A stretch of 64,000 nt of DNA from Forficula auricularia (GCA_024734495.1 JALMQS010000153.1:14226299-14290298), one strand, 5' to 3'; counted from the first letter of the stretch, positions 31,301 to 37,451 are shown. Translations and numbers: made by a program. The notes: generated from the sequence alone by a model not told the origin.

Positions 31301-32945
31301 AAATGCAAAAACTGGGTGCGGAGGTAGGGGTGACAGTGGGGTGGATCCCCGGGGCAATGGTGGGGTTCCGGGGTGGGGCGAGGTTCGGGGGTGGGGGTGC
31401 GGGCGAGGAATTAAAAATAATATTAATATATAGCTTTTAACTGAAGCAAAAAGTTACCGATTTCGGTGACCAGGTACTTAATTATTATAAGTGGAGGGGG
31501 GGGGGGGGGGTGAAGATTTTATTTATTTATTTTTTATTAGAAAACACTTTTTAATTATTCTTGTTATTTTTATTTCGTATAGATTAAAAGTGAACCCCAA
31601 GCGGGCTTAGAATCGTTAAGAAATCCTCCAATCCTTCAATTGGAAGAAGACATTCCAGCGCCTGAAGCTTCTCCACCTACAATACCAATTAGGTTGAATT
31701 CTATAGATCGTCCAGTGACAAAATCCGAAGTGTTGGCTCGATTACACGAGATAAGACAAGAAATTCTATCGTTAAATAGAAAACGTCTAGCCCAACAAAT
31801 AAAAGCTGAAAATGAAAATTTATCCAAACGTTCTAACAATATACTTTTTAATTTAATATGTGAAGAAAGAGCGAAACAAAAAGAGGTAATTATTCATTAA
31901 TAATATTAAAAATATGTATATAAATTGTGTGAAAGTTGTCTCTTTTTGCTGAGAGGAGCAGAATTTTTATAAATTGAAGGAGACCCACTTTCCCTAAGTA
32001 AAACTCTTATTTAAAATGTTTCACCTTAAACCGACAACCAAGTTCCTTAAAAATTATTTAAAATATATAGCTGGGGCTTTATCTATATACCGGGTGACTG
32101 TTTTTTTTTCATATTTATCAGAAGTGGCCAAATATTTAAACGTTGGGGGCGACTTTTTTGGTGAAAGTGTACCTGAGGTTGACATGTTTTTTTATAATAC
32201 CCTTACGAATTGGTATTTTTTTTTTAATAAGGACTTAATCCTCGTAGGTATTGACAAATATTGGAATTGATATTTTACAAACTGATGTATTTTTTAATGA
32301 CCCTCAAAATTCTCCCAAATTTTTTTGTTCTTTACACCTTATCTAACCTTTTTAAATAAAAATTTTAAAATTTTGTCCAATATTTATTAGATCGAGATCC
32401 GTAGATGTTATTAAAATAATTTAAATCGATTTTATTTGTCATGAAACATTAGTGGGTTTTAAAATAATAATTTAAATTTCCTAATTTTAATAAATTTTAT
32501 TTGTCATGAAATATTAGTGGGTTTTAAAAAAATATTTCCCCTCTATTGAGTCAATTCCCCTTTTTTTGTAACAAAAAAATAAAACAGATATGTTACGTCG
32601 CTGAAGAAGTTTCACTTCAAAAAGATGGTTCCCAATAAAAGAGTATTTATTGGAAAGTTTTTGAACCAACGTTTCGGATAATCTTCCCTCCTTCTTCAGC
32701 ATTCACAGGGTCAATAAAGGAACCATGTAATAGTTTTCCTTCTTATCTCCTCTTTCAGTGCTCGTTGGTGTTGTAAAAATATTCTCTCAAAACCAACCAT
32801 GTGTGTATAAAAAGGCACATCCTAATTTAAAATCGCACGTATATTAACACTTTTATGTATCTAACTAAATATATATTTTTTTCTTTTTCAGTTTGAAGAA
32901 TTGAAGACTTTGTATCGAGAGATTGATAATGATCTTGATTATTAA
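2118..32945 (+). CDS. 11-exon gene for an unidentified Lys/Arg-rich nuclear-type protein
   Basis: I do not recognise this protein. The proposed exons are 2118-3118, 5144-5261, 6228-6362, 7187-7402, 11536-11814, 14907-15104, 16592-17330, 19115-19287, 20778-21077, 31583-31885 and 32892-32945. All have AG acceptors and GT donors, and phases match from the second exon onward. Product size would be about 1,150-1,180 residues. Both basic exons carry repeated Arg/Lys-Tyr blocks, loosely like the STPR repeats of FMBP-1. Other features are an AT-hook-like GRPR, clusters such as PKKRKRPKPK, psi-K-x-E sites (IKKE, IKSE) and an acidic SUMO-interacting-type stretch. A motif ending GANSGYT occurs twice. 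A chromatin or transcription role is inference. Exon 1 has a one-base frameshift, and its phase does not match exon 2. AATAAA-type signals follow the stop near 32960. Confidence 0.75.
3175..3853 (+). mobile_element. 5'-truncated LINE, reverse transcriptase C-terminus (family A)
   Basis: One frame from about 3191 to 3645 encodes the familiar tail of a non-LTR reverse transcriptase: RPCLEYGSHLW, then AIQKRAIKLIGDP and SLYYRYYHGVCSVEL. A TGA at 3643 interrupts the SRDWNSLP segment seen in the other copies. A conserved 3' UTR (CACGATGGAGGGGCCAACC) and a short A-tail follow. It lies in intron 1 of the host gene on the sense strand. Confidence 0.85.
3854..4727. other. Intron DNA with a hairpin and GTTTCACC-type repeat
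   Basis: AT-rich intron. Near 4403-4500 two arms around TTCACAGTGAATGAAA form an imperfect inverted repeat. It is followed at 4516-4600 by three tandem copies of an ACCACTTTCCCT-type block and the TGTTTCACC motif, which recurs more than ten times in the window. No coding exon is seen. Confidence 0.6.
4728..4976 (+). mobile_element. Short LINE-tail insertion with 21-bp target duplication
   Basis: The 21 bases at 4707-4727 recur at 4977-4997, directly flanking an insert that ends in the family A LINE 3' UTR and an A-run. This is the signature of target-primed reverse transcription of a 5'-truncated copy. A related copy lies on the minus strand at 35273-35530. Confidence 0.85.
5144..5261 (+). 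CDS. Exon 2 of the basic nuclear-type gene
   Basis: The acceptor follows a 19-base T-run. The plausible frame begins one base in (SKPPIPLNIDPAIL) and is acidic towards its end (YEDPQSDDEDFNF), ending at donor GTAAAT in phase 0, which fits exon 3. This needs phase 2 from exon 1, while exon 1's repaired frame gives phase 0. Read in phase 0 it hits TGA after nine codons. The causes may be a second indel in the AAAA at 5147-5150 or an optional exon. Confidence 0.6.
5262..6227. other. AT-rich intron, nothing recognised
   Basis: Long AT-rich stretch between exons 2 and 3. I see no ORF with coding character, no clear terminal repeat and no RNA gene. Confidence 0.6.
6228..6362 (+). CDS. Exon 3 of the basic nuclear-type gene
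   Basis: 45 codons, phase 0 at both ends, between acceptor TTCATTTAG and donor GTGAGG. It encodes an acidic, proline-ended segment starting MIVCKEELDESSIEVELSS. CKEE resembles a SUMO-acceptor context. Confidence 0.75.
6421..7099. mobile_element. piggyBac-type MITE with TTAA target site
   Basis: Terminal inverted repeats GGACGTTCCCTAATA and its complement at 7085-7099 are each bordered by TTAA (6417-6420 and 7100-7103), the target duplication typical of piggyBac. At 679 bp it has no transposase frame, so it is non-autonomous. It fills most of the intron between exons 3 and 4. Confidence 0.85.
7187..7402 (+). CDS. Exon 4 of the basic nuclear-type gene
   Basis: 72 codons, phase 0 at both ends, acceptor TTTTACAG and donor GTGAGT. 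Ser/Thr/Asn-rich with a central RIKKELLD, a psi-K-x-E SUMO-acceptor type site. Low-complexity composition suggests a disordered region. Confidence 0.8.
7735..7935. repeat. Dispersed repeat shared with POLR3B intron
   Basis: About 180 bases including TTTTCATTTTATAAAGG align with 62520-62700 with moderate divergence. No terminal repeats were recognised, so the element class is unknown. Confidence 0.5.
7952..8106. mobile_element. hAT-type MITE (CGAGGGGTGAACCGC family), copy 1
   Basis: Terminal inverted repeats CGAGGGGTGAACC and GGTTCACCCCTCG bound a 155-bp insert. The flanks share GGGAGA within an imperfect 8-bp duplication. Two further copies lie at 24555-24932 and 47331-47490, the last with a perfect 8-bp duplication. 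Non-coding. Confidence 0.75.
8445..8760. mobile_element. Foldback element with head-to-head hammerhead-like motifs
   Basis: Begins with AGACGGACTGGT, a border shared with elements at 26.3, 26.9 and 47.1 kb. Arms containing AGGCAGTCCAAG (left) and CTTGGACTGCCT (right) are inverted copies. The left arm holds a hammerhead-like motif on the minus strand, and the right arm a decayed one on the plus strand near 8685-8705. Confidence 0.65.
8524..8576 (-). ncRNA. Degenerate hammerhead-like motif (ACGU family)
   Basis: Minus strand: stem I of 6 bp (AAAGCC/GGCTTT), core CTGAATA (one base off CTGANGA), weak stem II, GAAA, CGTC. The core change would be expected to abolish cleavage. Confidence 0.45.
8841..9062 (+). 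mobile_element. LINE family A fragment (3' end)
   Basis: Encodes SRDWNSLPATFFPATYN then FKTRIHECLRPP, followed by the family A 3' UTR and an A-tail. It abuts the 5' end of the Helitron at 9067. Confidence 0.8.
9082..9365 (+). mobile_element. tRNA-derived SINE, copy 1
   Basis: 284 bp flanked by perfect 11-bp duplications ATACTACTAAA (9071-9081 and 9366-9376). The head has an A-box-like TGGGTCAGTGAGTAGAG and a B-box-like GGTTCGAGACC, so it looks tRNA-derived with pol III promoter elements. A second copy is at 12331-12610. Confidence 0.88.
9485..9765 (-). mobile_element. LINE family A fragment inside the Helitron
   Basis: The minus strand encodes NSFIPMTTRDWNSLPPTSF, the family A reverse-transcriptase tail, with a T-run (A-tail) at 9489-9498. 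It inserted into the Helitron and is therefore younger than it. Confidence 0.8.
10045..11535. other. Intron with dispersed repeats
   Basis: 10574-10735 is an inverted relative of 1548-1695. 10748-10915 resembles a MITE end (GGGCCGGTTGCATGACGC) without a clear partner. The rest is AT-rich with no coding exon seen. Confidence 0.5.
11536..11814 (+). CDS. Exon 5 of the basic nuclear-type gene, first GANSGYT motif
   Basis: 93 codons in phase 0, acceptor TTTGAACAG and donor GTGAAG. It contains STSNPLDDELTEIFNEKKS followed by VTLFGCAVPLGANSGYT. The second block recurs with few changes in exon 9, so the two exons appear to be an internal duplication. The surrounding sequence is Ser/Thr/Asn-rich. Confidence 0.82.
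11878..14680. repeat. Cluster of MITE-like inverted repeats
   Basis: Repeated blocks include ATTCTACGGTAACTGTGGC (near 11880, 13017, 13980 and, inverted, near 12115, 13845, 14655). A second block is GAACTGAATATATCTTAACC with its inverted partner. A relative lies at 60360-60770. The blocks sit in both orientations, suggesting repeated nesting of one or two foldback MITE families. A SINE (12331-12610) interrupts the cluster. No coding potential seen. Confidence 0.65.
12331..12610 (+). mobile_element. tRNA-derived SINE, copy 2
   Basis: Same head (GAGGCGACTGTGGGTCAGTG) and tail as the copy at 9082. Flanking duplication TGTGCATAA at 12319-12327 and 12611-12619. The B-box region is shortened relative to copy 1. 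Confidence 0.85.
14907..15104 (+). CDS. Exon 6 of the basic nuclear-type gene
   Basis: 66 codons, phase 0 at both ends, acceptor TTTCACTAG and donor GTATAT. Acidic and Ser-rich, including SFTFEDFLASLGQLDDESVG, then INIKCEQNLKQENE with another psi-K-x-E-like site. No methionine-started ORF covers it in this frame. It was found by phase and splice sites. Confidence 0.75.
15412..15508. repeat. AT-rich palindrome with 40-bp arms
   Basis: Arms containing ATCAAGATGATATATCTG and its complement surround a 5-base centre. It is followed by CAAGCAGAGGACAACCTC, a block repeated at 35.9, 37.4, 46.1 and 63.8 kb beside ACUAUAGU-type hammerhead-like motifs. Confidence 0.75.
15654..15850 (+). mobile_element. 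Truncated Helitron 5' part
   Basis: Begins TCCTATACTATTAAAG after an A, as in the 9067 element, and has the same CCCCGGGGGG-type G-rich interior. No CTAG-ended 3' hairpin is seen, so the right end is missing. Confidence 0.6.
16182..16479. mobile_element. hAT-like MITE, 298 bp, perfect 8-bp duplication
   Basis: Inverted ends CATAGAGTAATATAGAATGG and its near-complement (26 bp, two mismatches) are flanked by ACTAATCC at 16174-16181 and 16480-16487. An 8-bp duplication fits hAT or P-type transposition. No transposase is encoded. Confidence 0.88.
16592..17330 (+). CDS. Exon 7 of the basic nuclear-type gene, strongly basic
   Basis: 246 codons plus one base, entering in phase 0 and leaving in phase 1 at donor GTAAGC. 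It starts KFEPDKLTEEDNT, then carries three blocks of the form LRAY-R (SLRAYRSKR, KLRAYRLKH, YLRAYRKRR), a Lys/Glu/Asn-rich middle with IKNEP (psi-K-x-E), and a nuclear-localisation-like tail (PKKRKRPKPK, then RRRGRKRKRK). The repeats echo those in exon 1. A DNA-binding role is plausible but inferred. Confidence 0.85.
17480..18180. repeat. Dispersed repeat X, copy 1
   Basis: Begins with an imperfect palindrome CTTTACCATACAGGGTATGG and continues with a module containing CAACCAAATTTTGTATAC. It aligns with 40440-41290 over most of its length. Near 17991-18160 its own flanks are inverted. Confidence 0.7.
18330..18666. repeat. Inverted repeat with about 150-bp arms
   Basis: The left arm includes TTGGCATTGAAATATCAATT and the right arm its complement near 18640. 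Both arms carry a TAGCTATTATAATTTTGG-type core. Foldback structure, element class unknown. Confidence 0.7.
18829..18930. repeat. Hairpin with 40-bp arms
   Basis: ATCAGAAGGTTTCGCCCCTC on the left returns as its complement on the right around a 26-base loop. Could fold strongly in RNA of either strand. Confidence 0.75.
19115..19287 (+). CDS. Exon 8 of the basic nuclear-type gene, SUMO-interacting-type motif
   Basis: Enters in phase 1 and leaves in phase 0 at donor GTATGT. It encodes an acidic segment with NDVIEIASSDSDSVEEV, a short hydrophobic core flanked by Ser/Asp, the form of a SUMO-interacting motif. Together with the psi-K-x-E sites elsewhere in the protein this suggests SUMO-dependent assembly, which is inference. 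Confidence 0.8.
19499..20402. mobile_element. Non-autonomous TIR element (GGTCAGGTGGGGTAACTGG)
   Basis: Left end AAGGTCAGGTGGGGTAACTG at 19499 is mirrored at 20380-20401, with TATA on both sides. Internal copies of the GGGCCAATTACCCC theme occur near 20000 and 20155. About 900 bp without a transposase frame. Confidence 0.8.
20778..21077 (+). CDS. Exon 9 of the basic nuclear-type gene, second GANSGYT motif
   Basis: 100 codons, phase 0 at both ends, acceptor GTGAATAG and donor GTGAGA. It contains LTSNPFESVDEKMPMVTLLG and CDVPVGANSGYT, matching exon 5 at the same spacing, and ends with VRIKAEKPKE (psi-K-x-E). Pro/Ser-rich start. Confidence 0.85.
21149..21491 (+). mobile_element. Non-autonomous Helitron, 343 bp, both ends present
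   Basis: TC at 21149-21150 follows an A. The 3' end has a GGCCC/GGGCC hairpin, TTGCAG and CTAG (21488-21491) before a T. Very G-rich on the plus strand. The most compact complete copy of the family in the window. Confidence 0.8.
21617..22540. repeat. Tandem array of tRNA-like modules with inverted flank
   Basis: About three units with a 361-365 bp period. Each has a tRNA-like core: A-box-like TGGCCAAGAGG, a variable-arm-like hairpin (TCGCA/TGCGA) and a T-arm with GGTTCGAAT. The left border, AACGCCTCCCAATCGATCAC, is the complement of sequence inside the units. The long variable arm suggests a Leu or Ser tRNA ancestor. Confidence 0.7.
22025..22115 (+). tRNA. tRNA-like sequence (class II, probably not functional)
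   Basis: The acceptor arm GGATCGG pairs with CTGATCC, the T-arm is CCGGG/TCCGG with a TTCGAAT loop, and the variable arm is TCGCA/TGCGA. The anticodon region instead forms an 8-bp hairpin ATAAGAGC/GCTCTTAT with a 4-base loop, and the D-stem is incomplete. Read as a tRNA-derived repeat; a near-identical copy starts at 22390. Confidence 0.5.
23466..23531 (+). repeat. tRNA-like remnant inside the hAT element
   Basis: T-arm GCAGG/CCTGC with a TTCGAAT loop and a D-arm-like AGC/GCT, but no proper anticodon stem. Confidence 0.4.
23604..23946 (+). pseudogene. BED-type zinc finger fragment of a hAT-derived (ZBED-like) protein
   Basis: Encodes KKRKYDSHYLQLGFHFTGDE followed by LCVICNEVLAK, then in a shifted frame PSLLRRHIETKHP. 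Together these give the Cys-x2-Cys...His-x4-His pattern of BED fingers seen in ZBED/SCAND3-like transposase relatives. A frameshift near 23850 separates the halves, and the catalytic domain is absent. Confidence 0.75.
24555..24932. mobile_element. hAT-type MITE (CGAGGGGTGAACCGC family), copy 2, interrupted
   Basis: Ends CGAGGGGTGAACCGCG and CGCGGTTCACCTCTCG, flanked by ATTTTCAC and GTTTTCAC (7 of 8 match). A 143-bp retroposed hairpin (24630-24772) sits inside. Confidence 0.82.
24630..24772 (-). mobile_element. Small retroposon: GTTTCACC motif plus hairpin, 11-bp duplication
   Basis: Flanked by AGAAGACAATA at 24619-24629 and 24773-24783. On the minus strand it contains TGTTTCACCTAAAATCTACA, and its body is a palindrome around TTCACAGTGAATGAAAT. 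The clean duplication inside a MITE shows that this tiny unit moves by itself. Many related motifs are scattered across the window. Confidence 0.8.
25331..25685 (+). repeat. Three tandem repeats of about 118 bp
   Basis: Units start near 25331, 25449 and 25568 with a GAGGAATAACC-type block and share ACTTAAAATCAAAAA. The third unit is the most diverged. Confidence 0.8.
26424..26477 (-). ncRNA. Hammerhead-like ribozyme motif, nearly intact (ACGU family)
   Basis: Minus strand. Stem I has 10 pairs and one G-G mismatch. Core CTGAAGA, one extra A, stem II GGAGG/CCTCC, GAAA, then CGTC, where GUC would be the cleavage triplet. Stem III is only AC/GU without a loop. Confidence 0.7.
26559..26613 (+). 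ncRNA. Hammerhead-like ribozyme motif, nearly intact (ACGU family)
   Basis: Stem I arms CCTTTGAAACC and GGTTTGAAAGG pair at 10 of 11 positions. Core CTGAAGA at 26570-26576, extra A, stem II GGAGG/CCTCC, GAAA at 26595-26598, CGTC. Sense to the host gene's 10.5-kb intron. Stem III is the loop-free palindrome ACGU. Confidence 0.72.
26943..26998 (-). ncRNA. Hammerhead-like ribozyme motif (ACGU family)
   Basis: Minus strand. Stem I: CC/GG, a small internal loop, then 8 pairs (TATTCAAT/ATTGAATA). Core CTGAAGA, extra A, stem II GGAGA/TCTCC, GAAA, CGTC. Confidence 0.68.
27077..27132 (+). ncRNA. Hammerhead-like motif with damaged stem II
   Basis: Same stem I as the opposed copy and an intact CTGAAGA and GAAA, but stem II has lost pairing through changes on both sides. 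Probably inactive. Confidence 0.55.
27206..27696. mobile_element. MITE with 35-bp perfect inverted ends, TA target
   Basis: Ends TGGGGCATTCCACGCCAAAT and its complement extend over about 35 bases and sit between TA dinucleotides, fitting a Tc1/mariner-type MITE. The interior has T-runs and a long C-run and no coding frame. Confidence 0.88.
27826..28322 (+). mobile_element. LINE family A fragment
   Basis: Encodes LDAIQKRAIKLIGDPALTN and SLYYRYYHGVCSVELKSI, a shifted frame with FANSFIPMTSRDWNSLPA, then the family 3' UTR and an A-tail. Confidence 0.85.
28350..28396. repeat. (AT)n microsatellite
   Basis: About 45 bases of alternating A and T directly left of the LTR-like element. A shorter TATATATATA run is found at its right end, so the element probably inserted into this microsatellite. 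Confidence 0.9.
28397..30963. mobile_element. Non-coding element with 309-bp terminal direct repeats (LTR/TRIM-like)
   Basis: 28397-28705 and 30655-30963 are nearly identical direct repeats starting TTTCGTAGTTGTAGGCAG and ending CTCTACCTCCGACA. The 1.9-kb interior holds the 107-bp array, a T-rich and A-rich stretch and no gag or pol frame. It resembles a TRIM or an LTR element that has lost its genes. Composition is much more GC-rich than the surroundings. Confidence 0.72.
28784..29532 (+). repeat. Seven tandem copies of a 107-bp unit
   Basis: Units start at 28784, 28891, 28998, 29105, 29212, 29319 and 29426. The last six are virtually identical and the first differs slightly. Each holds a CACGTG palindrome and a GGCGT/ACGCC hairpin. 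High identity implies recent expansion. Confidence 0.95.
31583..31885 (+). CDS. Exon 10 of the basic nuclear-type gene
   Basis: 101 codons, phase 0 at both ends, acceptor TTCGTATAG and donor GTAATT. Starts with IKSEPQAGL, a psi-K-x-E site, then a Pro-rich linker and a helical, charged tail (SEVLARLHEIRQEILSLN) likely to form a coiled coil. Confidence 0.82.
32658..32707 (-). ncRNA. Hammerhead-like motif (ACGU family)
   Basis: Minus strand: CTGAAGA, extra A, stem II GGA/TCC, GAAA, CGTT. Stem I pairs at positions 2-6 with a mismatch next to the core. Likely weakened. Confidence 0.5.
32892..32945 (+). CDS. Exon 11 (last) of the basic nuclear-type gene
   Basis: Acceptor TTTTTCAG, 17 codons FEELKTLYREIDNDLDY and a TAA. 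The sequence continues the coiled-coil-like helix of exon 10. AATAAATAAATAAAAT directly downstream can serve as polyadenylation signal. Confidence 0.8.
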   Translation, partial: FEELKTLYREIDNDLDY

Positions 32946-34502
32946 GAATAATCTATTAAAAATAAATAAATAAAATAGGCATTTTACTATGACTAGAAGA
33001 GTTTTTGAATTTTTAATAAAAAAATTAAACTGTGTCTTCTGCTTAATATAAACTATGTACATATAAAAAATTTTGAATACTCCCTCTTTTGTCCTCGACT
33101 TCCATGCTCTCTGTCTGTAAAAATTGTAACTAAAATACAGAAATGTATGAGAATCCAAAAATTTGTAATAAACTGAAGATAAAACCATGTCTTTGGAAAC
33201 TATTGAATGAAAATGTTCATATTAAAAGAGAAGACATTTATTTTTTTTTTACTTTTTATAAAATAACATTTCAAAAATTTGTCTAGTATAAAATATAATT
33301 TTTTTTCTTTTTAATTTTTATGTATGTAAAATATATTTTTTTATATATGTTAACAATTTGTATAAAATAAAAATAAAAAAAAATGAAAATTTTTAGATAT
33401 TATTTTCGTATTAGATCCCTTTGAAAATTTCTATATTAAACATGACGATTTCGAGTGAATTTTTTGGATGATTATTTAAGAATGGAAATAACATAACAGA
33501 TATTGTAGTATGATGAACAAAAACCCCAAAATGAAATTCTTACTTGCGGACTCCAGTCACTTTTAGGAGTAATCAACCCCCTAAAGTTGTCAATATAGTA
33601 ACCTACATACAGGGCGTGGGCGGTGCCCCGGCACCAGGCGCCGAACGATAAAGATGCCGCACGATAAAGGCGCCACTTTTTTTGGAACTGTGGAAAGAAT
33701 ATTTACTTTTTTTTAAGTTCTACTGTGCGGTGAAATAAGTTAAGTTTGATTTTAAATAAAACTTTAAAAGGGAATTGCAAAACTAGATGGTCTTCTAAAA
33801 AAATGGCTGTAATGTCTCTTAATTTACAATTTATAGATGTTTATAAGATATTAATGAAAATGTCCAAAGATATAAAATGGAATTTTGATACAAAATCTGG
33901 TGCAGGCATTATTCAATCAAATTGATTATCAATTTATCTGTCCTTTAATTTTTTGGACTGACATTTTAGTCTATATTGTCCGCGTAATCGTCTGTTAACG
34001 AAATATATCTTTAGACGATGCAATCAAAATAAAACAAATGTTTGATTAAATCAAAAACAAACACATGCATTACCGACCATCGCTCGGTGTACCAGGTACT
34101 AATAAATAATACAAGAAAGATTGCTCGAAACGTGACTATTTTATTTCGATTTATTTTCATTACAAGTTTTCTCTTCTTTTTTTTTTACAAAAATATTAAA
34201 TCTTAAATCTACTCAAACCTTTAACTATAAATATAAATATATAATTTAATAACATTATTGCAAATAATCCTCATTAAGGAGATTTAATCATCTAAGTTAT
34301 TGTGAATAAAAAGTGTTTATTGAAAACTCTTAATAAGCGACATTTCGTTCAGGTTCGCTATAATTGTATTAAGAATTCAGTATAGTATGTTTAGTAATTA
34401 TTAATTTGAAAATATTTTCTTCCCGAGAGTAGCAGAGTTGTCACTTTTCAGGTGGAAATCAATGAGAGTGCTTGATTCAAATAAACATATACCTATATAT
34501 AT

Positions 34503-34842
34503 AAAAAATAATTTTTAAAATAAAAAAATAAAAACCGACTTCAAAAAAATTAAATGCAACAAATAAAATACACTAAAAGGTATAAAATAATTATTAACTT
34601 ATTTAGTTACAACTAAACTACGAAATATTAACATGAAATTACTTTTTGTACTCGGTGCCAATGCGATTCATAAAAGGTATATGTTTGGCACCGACTTCAA
34701 AAAGTAATTTCATGTTAATATTTCGTCGTTTAGTTGTAACTAAATAAGTTAATAATTATTTTATACCTTTTAGTGTATTTTATTTGTTGCATTTAATTTT
34801 TTTGAAGTCGGTTTTATTTTTTTTTTAAATTATTTTTTATTT
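34503..34842. repeat. Large palindrome with about 145-bp arms
   Basis: Arms run from AAAACCGACTTCAAAAAAAT inward and mirror each other almost perfectly around a centre near 34670. ACCGACTTC also returns at 35655 inside GAAGTCGGTTAAAAAT. The ends resemble a repeat widespread in insect genomes. Confidence 0.85.
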
Positions 34843-35272
34843 TTCTCTTTTTAGTGATGTTATTAATAGTGATCTATCATATCATCAGAACTTGATCAAA
34901 TTAATATGGCACCATCCCTAAGATACCCACTTTCCAATAAAAAAAGAATCATCGAAATCGGTTAATAAACAAAGAAGTTAGGCATGAGCAAACCTAACAA
35001 AAAAGGTCTAATACCTATGAAAAAAATGGGACCAATCGGATGGTAGACTGAAGCCAATGCAAAATTTTTTTCAAAATCGGTTCACAATTGGAGGAGATAT
35101 GAGATAACATAGGCACAAAAAAAAAAAAAAAAATTCAGTCGAATAGAGAACCTCCTCCTTTTTTATTAAACCAATTATTTTACATGAATTAATGTATAGG
35201 TACATTGTATTTTAGCTTCGACTCCGGAGATTACTTATCCACCATCGAGTGTCCTTGATCATCTTTAGTCCT

Positions 35273-35530
35273 TTTTTTTTTTTTTTTTTTTTAATGATAT
35301 TGATGTGAGAAGGAGTTACACCAGAAGGTGCATCCCCTAAAGGCCAGTATGGGCGGGCCCCTCCATCGTGAAAAGAACAGAGCAGAAGGAAAAGAAGCCG
35401 GGATCACGAGCCAATCTTAGAAACTTAGATACAATTCAATATCCAATTTACTAAGGTTTTAGGGTCTTCGAGCAGTGGTAAATTCTCCGCGCGATAAATT
35501 CGGTTAAATTTATCTCCCACTTATAGTTGT
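35273..35530 (-). mobile_element. LINE family A tail, antisense
   Basis: T-run at 35273-35292, then the complement of the family 3' UTR and the same short upstream part seen at 4728-4976. Confidence 0.8.
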
Positions 35531-36009
35531 TTTTAATAAGAGGAAAAAACTAATTAAAGAAAAAAAACCTCTTTTCCGATAATTATTCCAATACCATATT
35601 GCGGAAATTAATCCATCCAATTGATTTCCCCCTATTTTCATTTCTTCCGATCCCCTCCTTTTTTGAAGTCGGTTAAAAATTAATATAAATATATGATTTT
35701 ATTTGATAGAGGCATTTATCTATATTGTTTTTTATAAATATTATATTAATTTTCGGTGCATAAGTACCTTCGTATGGAGTTAGTAGTAATATAATTTTCA
35801 AATGTCAATAAATGCAAAAGTACTCATTCAAAGAAAACAAATATAATATTTATAAGAAAGGCTGAAGTGAAACAACATAATATAATATATTCATTTATAT
35901 AGTTATATATTTATTTGTATCAAGCTAGGGAATACTCTTAAATAGAAATCAAAGAGGTTGTCCTCTGCTTAATACAAATAAACATACACATATATTTATA
36001 TCAAATATA

Positions 36010-36060
36010 AATAAAGAGAGATTATAGTTCCGAAGCGTTGTCCTTCATCATCAGTCTTTT
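36010..36060 (-). ncRNA. Degenerate hammerhead-like motif (ACUAUAGU family)
   Basis: Minus strand: CTGATGA, extra T, stem II GAAG/CTTC, GGAA in place of GAAA, then CTATAATC. Stem I AGA/TCT. The GAAA change probably inactivates it. Confidence 0.45.
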
Positions 36061-36533
36061 TAATTAGAAGTATTATTCTCATGGGGTCAATACCGATGGA
36101 TATATACAATTCGAAGTCATAGCAAGCACTTTAATTCAGTTTTTAAAGCTATATAGTTTAATAATCCAAGCAACTTTATGTGCATAGATAAGTGAAATAA
36201 CTTAAACCTATAGCGTGCCTGAAAAAGTCCAAAATAAAAGGACGAAAACGTCGCTTAATTAAAAAGCGTTTTCAATTTTTCCATAAACACTATTCTTATT
36301 CTCGATAGCCTATATAATAATATATTAATATCTTGATTTATTGACTGATATTATAAATAAATACAAATTTTTTATAAAAAAAATAATGTTCACACGTTTC
36401 GAGAGAATTTCCTCCTTTATCATTGAAAATTACAACAAACATAAAAAAATAGTTGCTTTAAGAAAGAAATATAAAATAAAAATATCCATGCGATACTGAC
36501 CCCATGAAAAATAATATTTAAAATTAAAAAAGG

Positions 36534-36577
36534 TGAGTGATGATGAAGGCCAAGCCTTCGAAACTATAGTCTAAAAC
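36534..36577 (+). ncRNA. Hammerhead-like motif (ACUAUAGU family)
   Basis: GTGATGA (first core base changed), extra T, 6-bp stem II GAAGGC/GCCTTC, GAAA, CTATAG, TC. Stem III is the palindrome ACUAUAGU. Confidence 0.5.
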
Positions 36578-36590
36578 AAATAAATAATAT

Positions 36591-36800
36591 CCCAACCAAA
36601 ACATTCTGTGACAAAACAGGCCAGGTTCGAAAAAGTAGTGAAATCTACTGTGCAGCCAAGTCAAATTACCAAGAATAATTAAGCTGAGAGATCTACTATT
36701 TTCTCAACTTAATTATATTCTTGGCGAATTTAACTTGGCTGCACAGTAGATTTCACTACTTTTTCGAACCTGGCCTGTTTTTTCATAGAATGTTTTGGTT
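36591..36800. repeat. Inverted repeat with about 90-bp arms
   Basis: CAGGCCAGGTTCGAAAAAGT on the left and its complement on the right enclose TGTGCAGCCAAG and a short centre. No ORF of interest. Confidence 0.8.
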
Positions 36801-37451
36801 GAGAATTCTCGACCCCCCCCATTTTGGGTGGTTAGTTTTTGCATTTGTAGCCTTTTGGGGGCCCACAGAATATGTATACAAAATTTGGTTGAGTTTGGTC
36901 CAACTGGCTAGAATTTTCATTTTTGACCCCCCCCCCCCCCATTTTGAAGGGGTTGAAAGATAGAAAGTGTGGATTTTTTTGAATTTTTCCTTTGTTTGTG
37001 TCCCAAACTTTACTAGCAGGCGAAATTTCATGATTCTGGAATGATTAGAAGTACCCTATAGGTTTTGATGACCTTTCAGTGAGTGAGTACCAAAATTAGC
37101 TATTTTCTCAGGTCCATATCTCAGAATCTATTTAAGCTATATTATTGAAATTTGGTACTCTACTCAAGATAGATTACATAATTACATGTGTATAATTTCA
37201 GCTCTGTATCTCAAATGGATTCCGAGCTGCAGGGGGTTCGAAATAGGCTCGAAATGGTTCGTAAATAACGTACAGCGTGTATGGCCAAGCCAATGATCGA
37301 ACTTGGCCTACCCACGCTGTGCGCTTTGATATATACATATATATATATATTTTATATATATGTGTGTATGTTTTTTGCATCAAGCAGAGGACAACCTCTT
37401 TGTTTCTCTTTATGAATAACTTTTCAATATATTTTAAGGTTTATATTCCTT
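36801..37451. other. Repeat X-related and palindromic DNA
   Basis: Contains the TACAAAATTTGGTTGAGTTT theme of repeat X in plus orientation, a 10-base C-run near 36930, and the CAAGCAGAGGACAACCTC block at 37380. No gene seen. Confidence 0.55.

Larger units (their letters stand above)
33190..36590. other. Intergenic repeat region
   Basis: No gene seen. It includes a GCCCCGGCACCAGGCGCC block (33613-33690) that recurs at 41590-41690, the large palindrome at 34.5 kb, an antisense LINE tail and ACUAUAGU-type hammerhead-like motifs near 36 kb. Confidence 0.65.
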
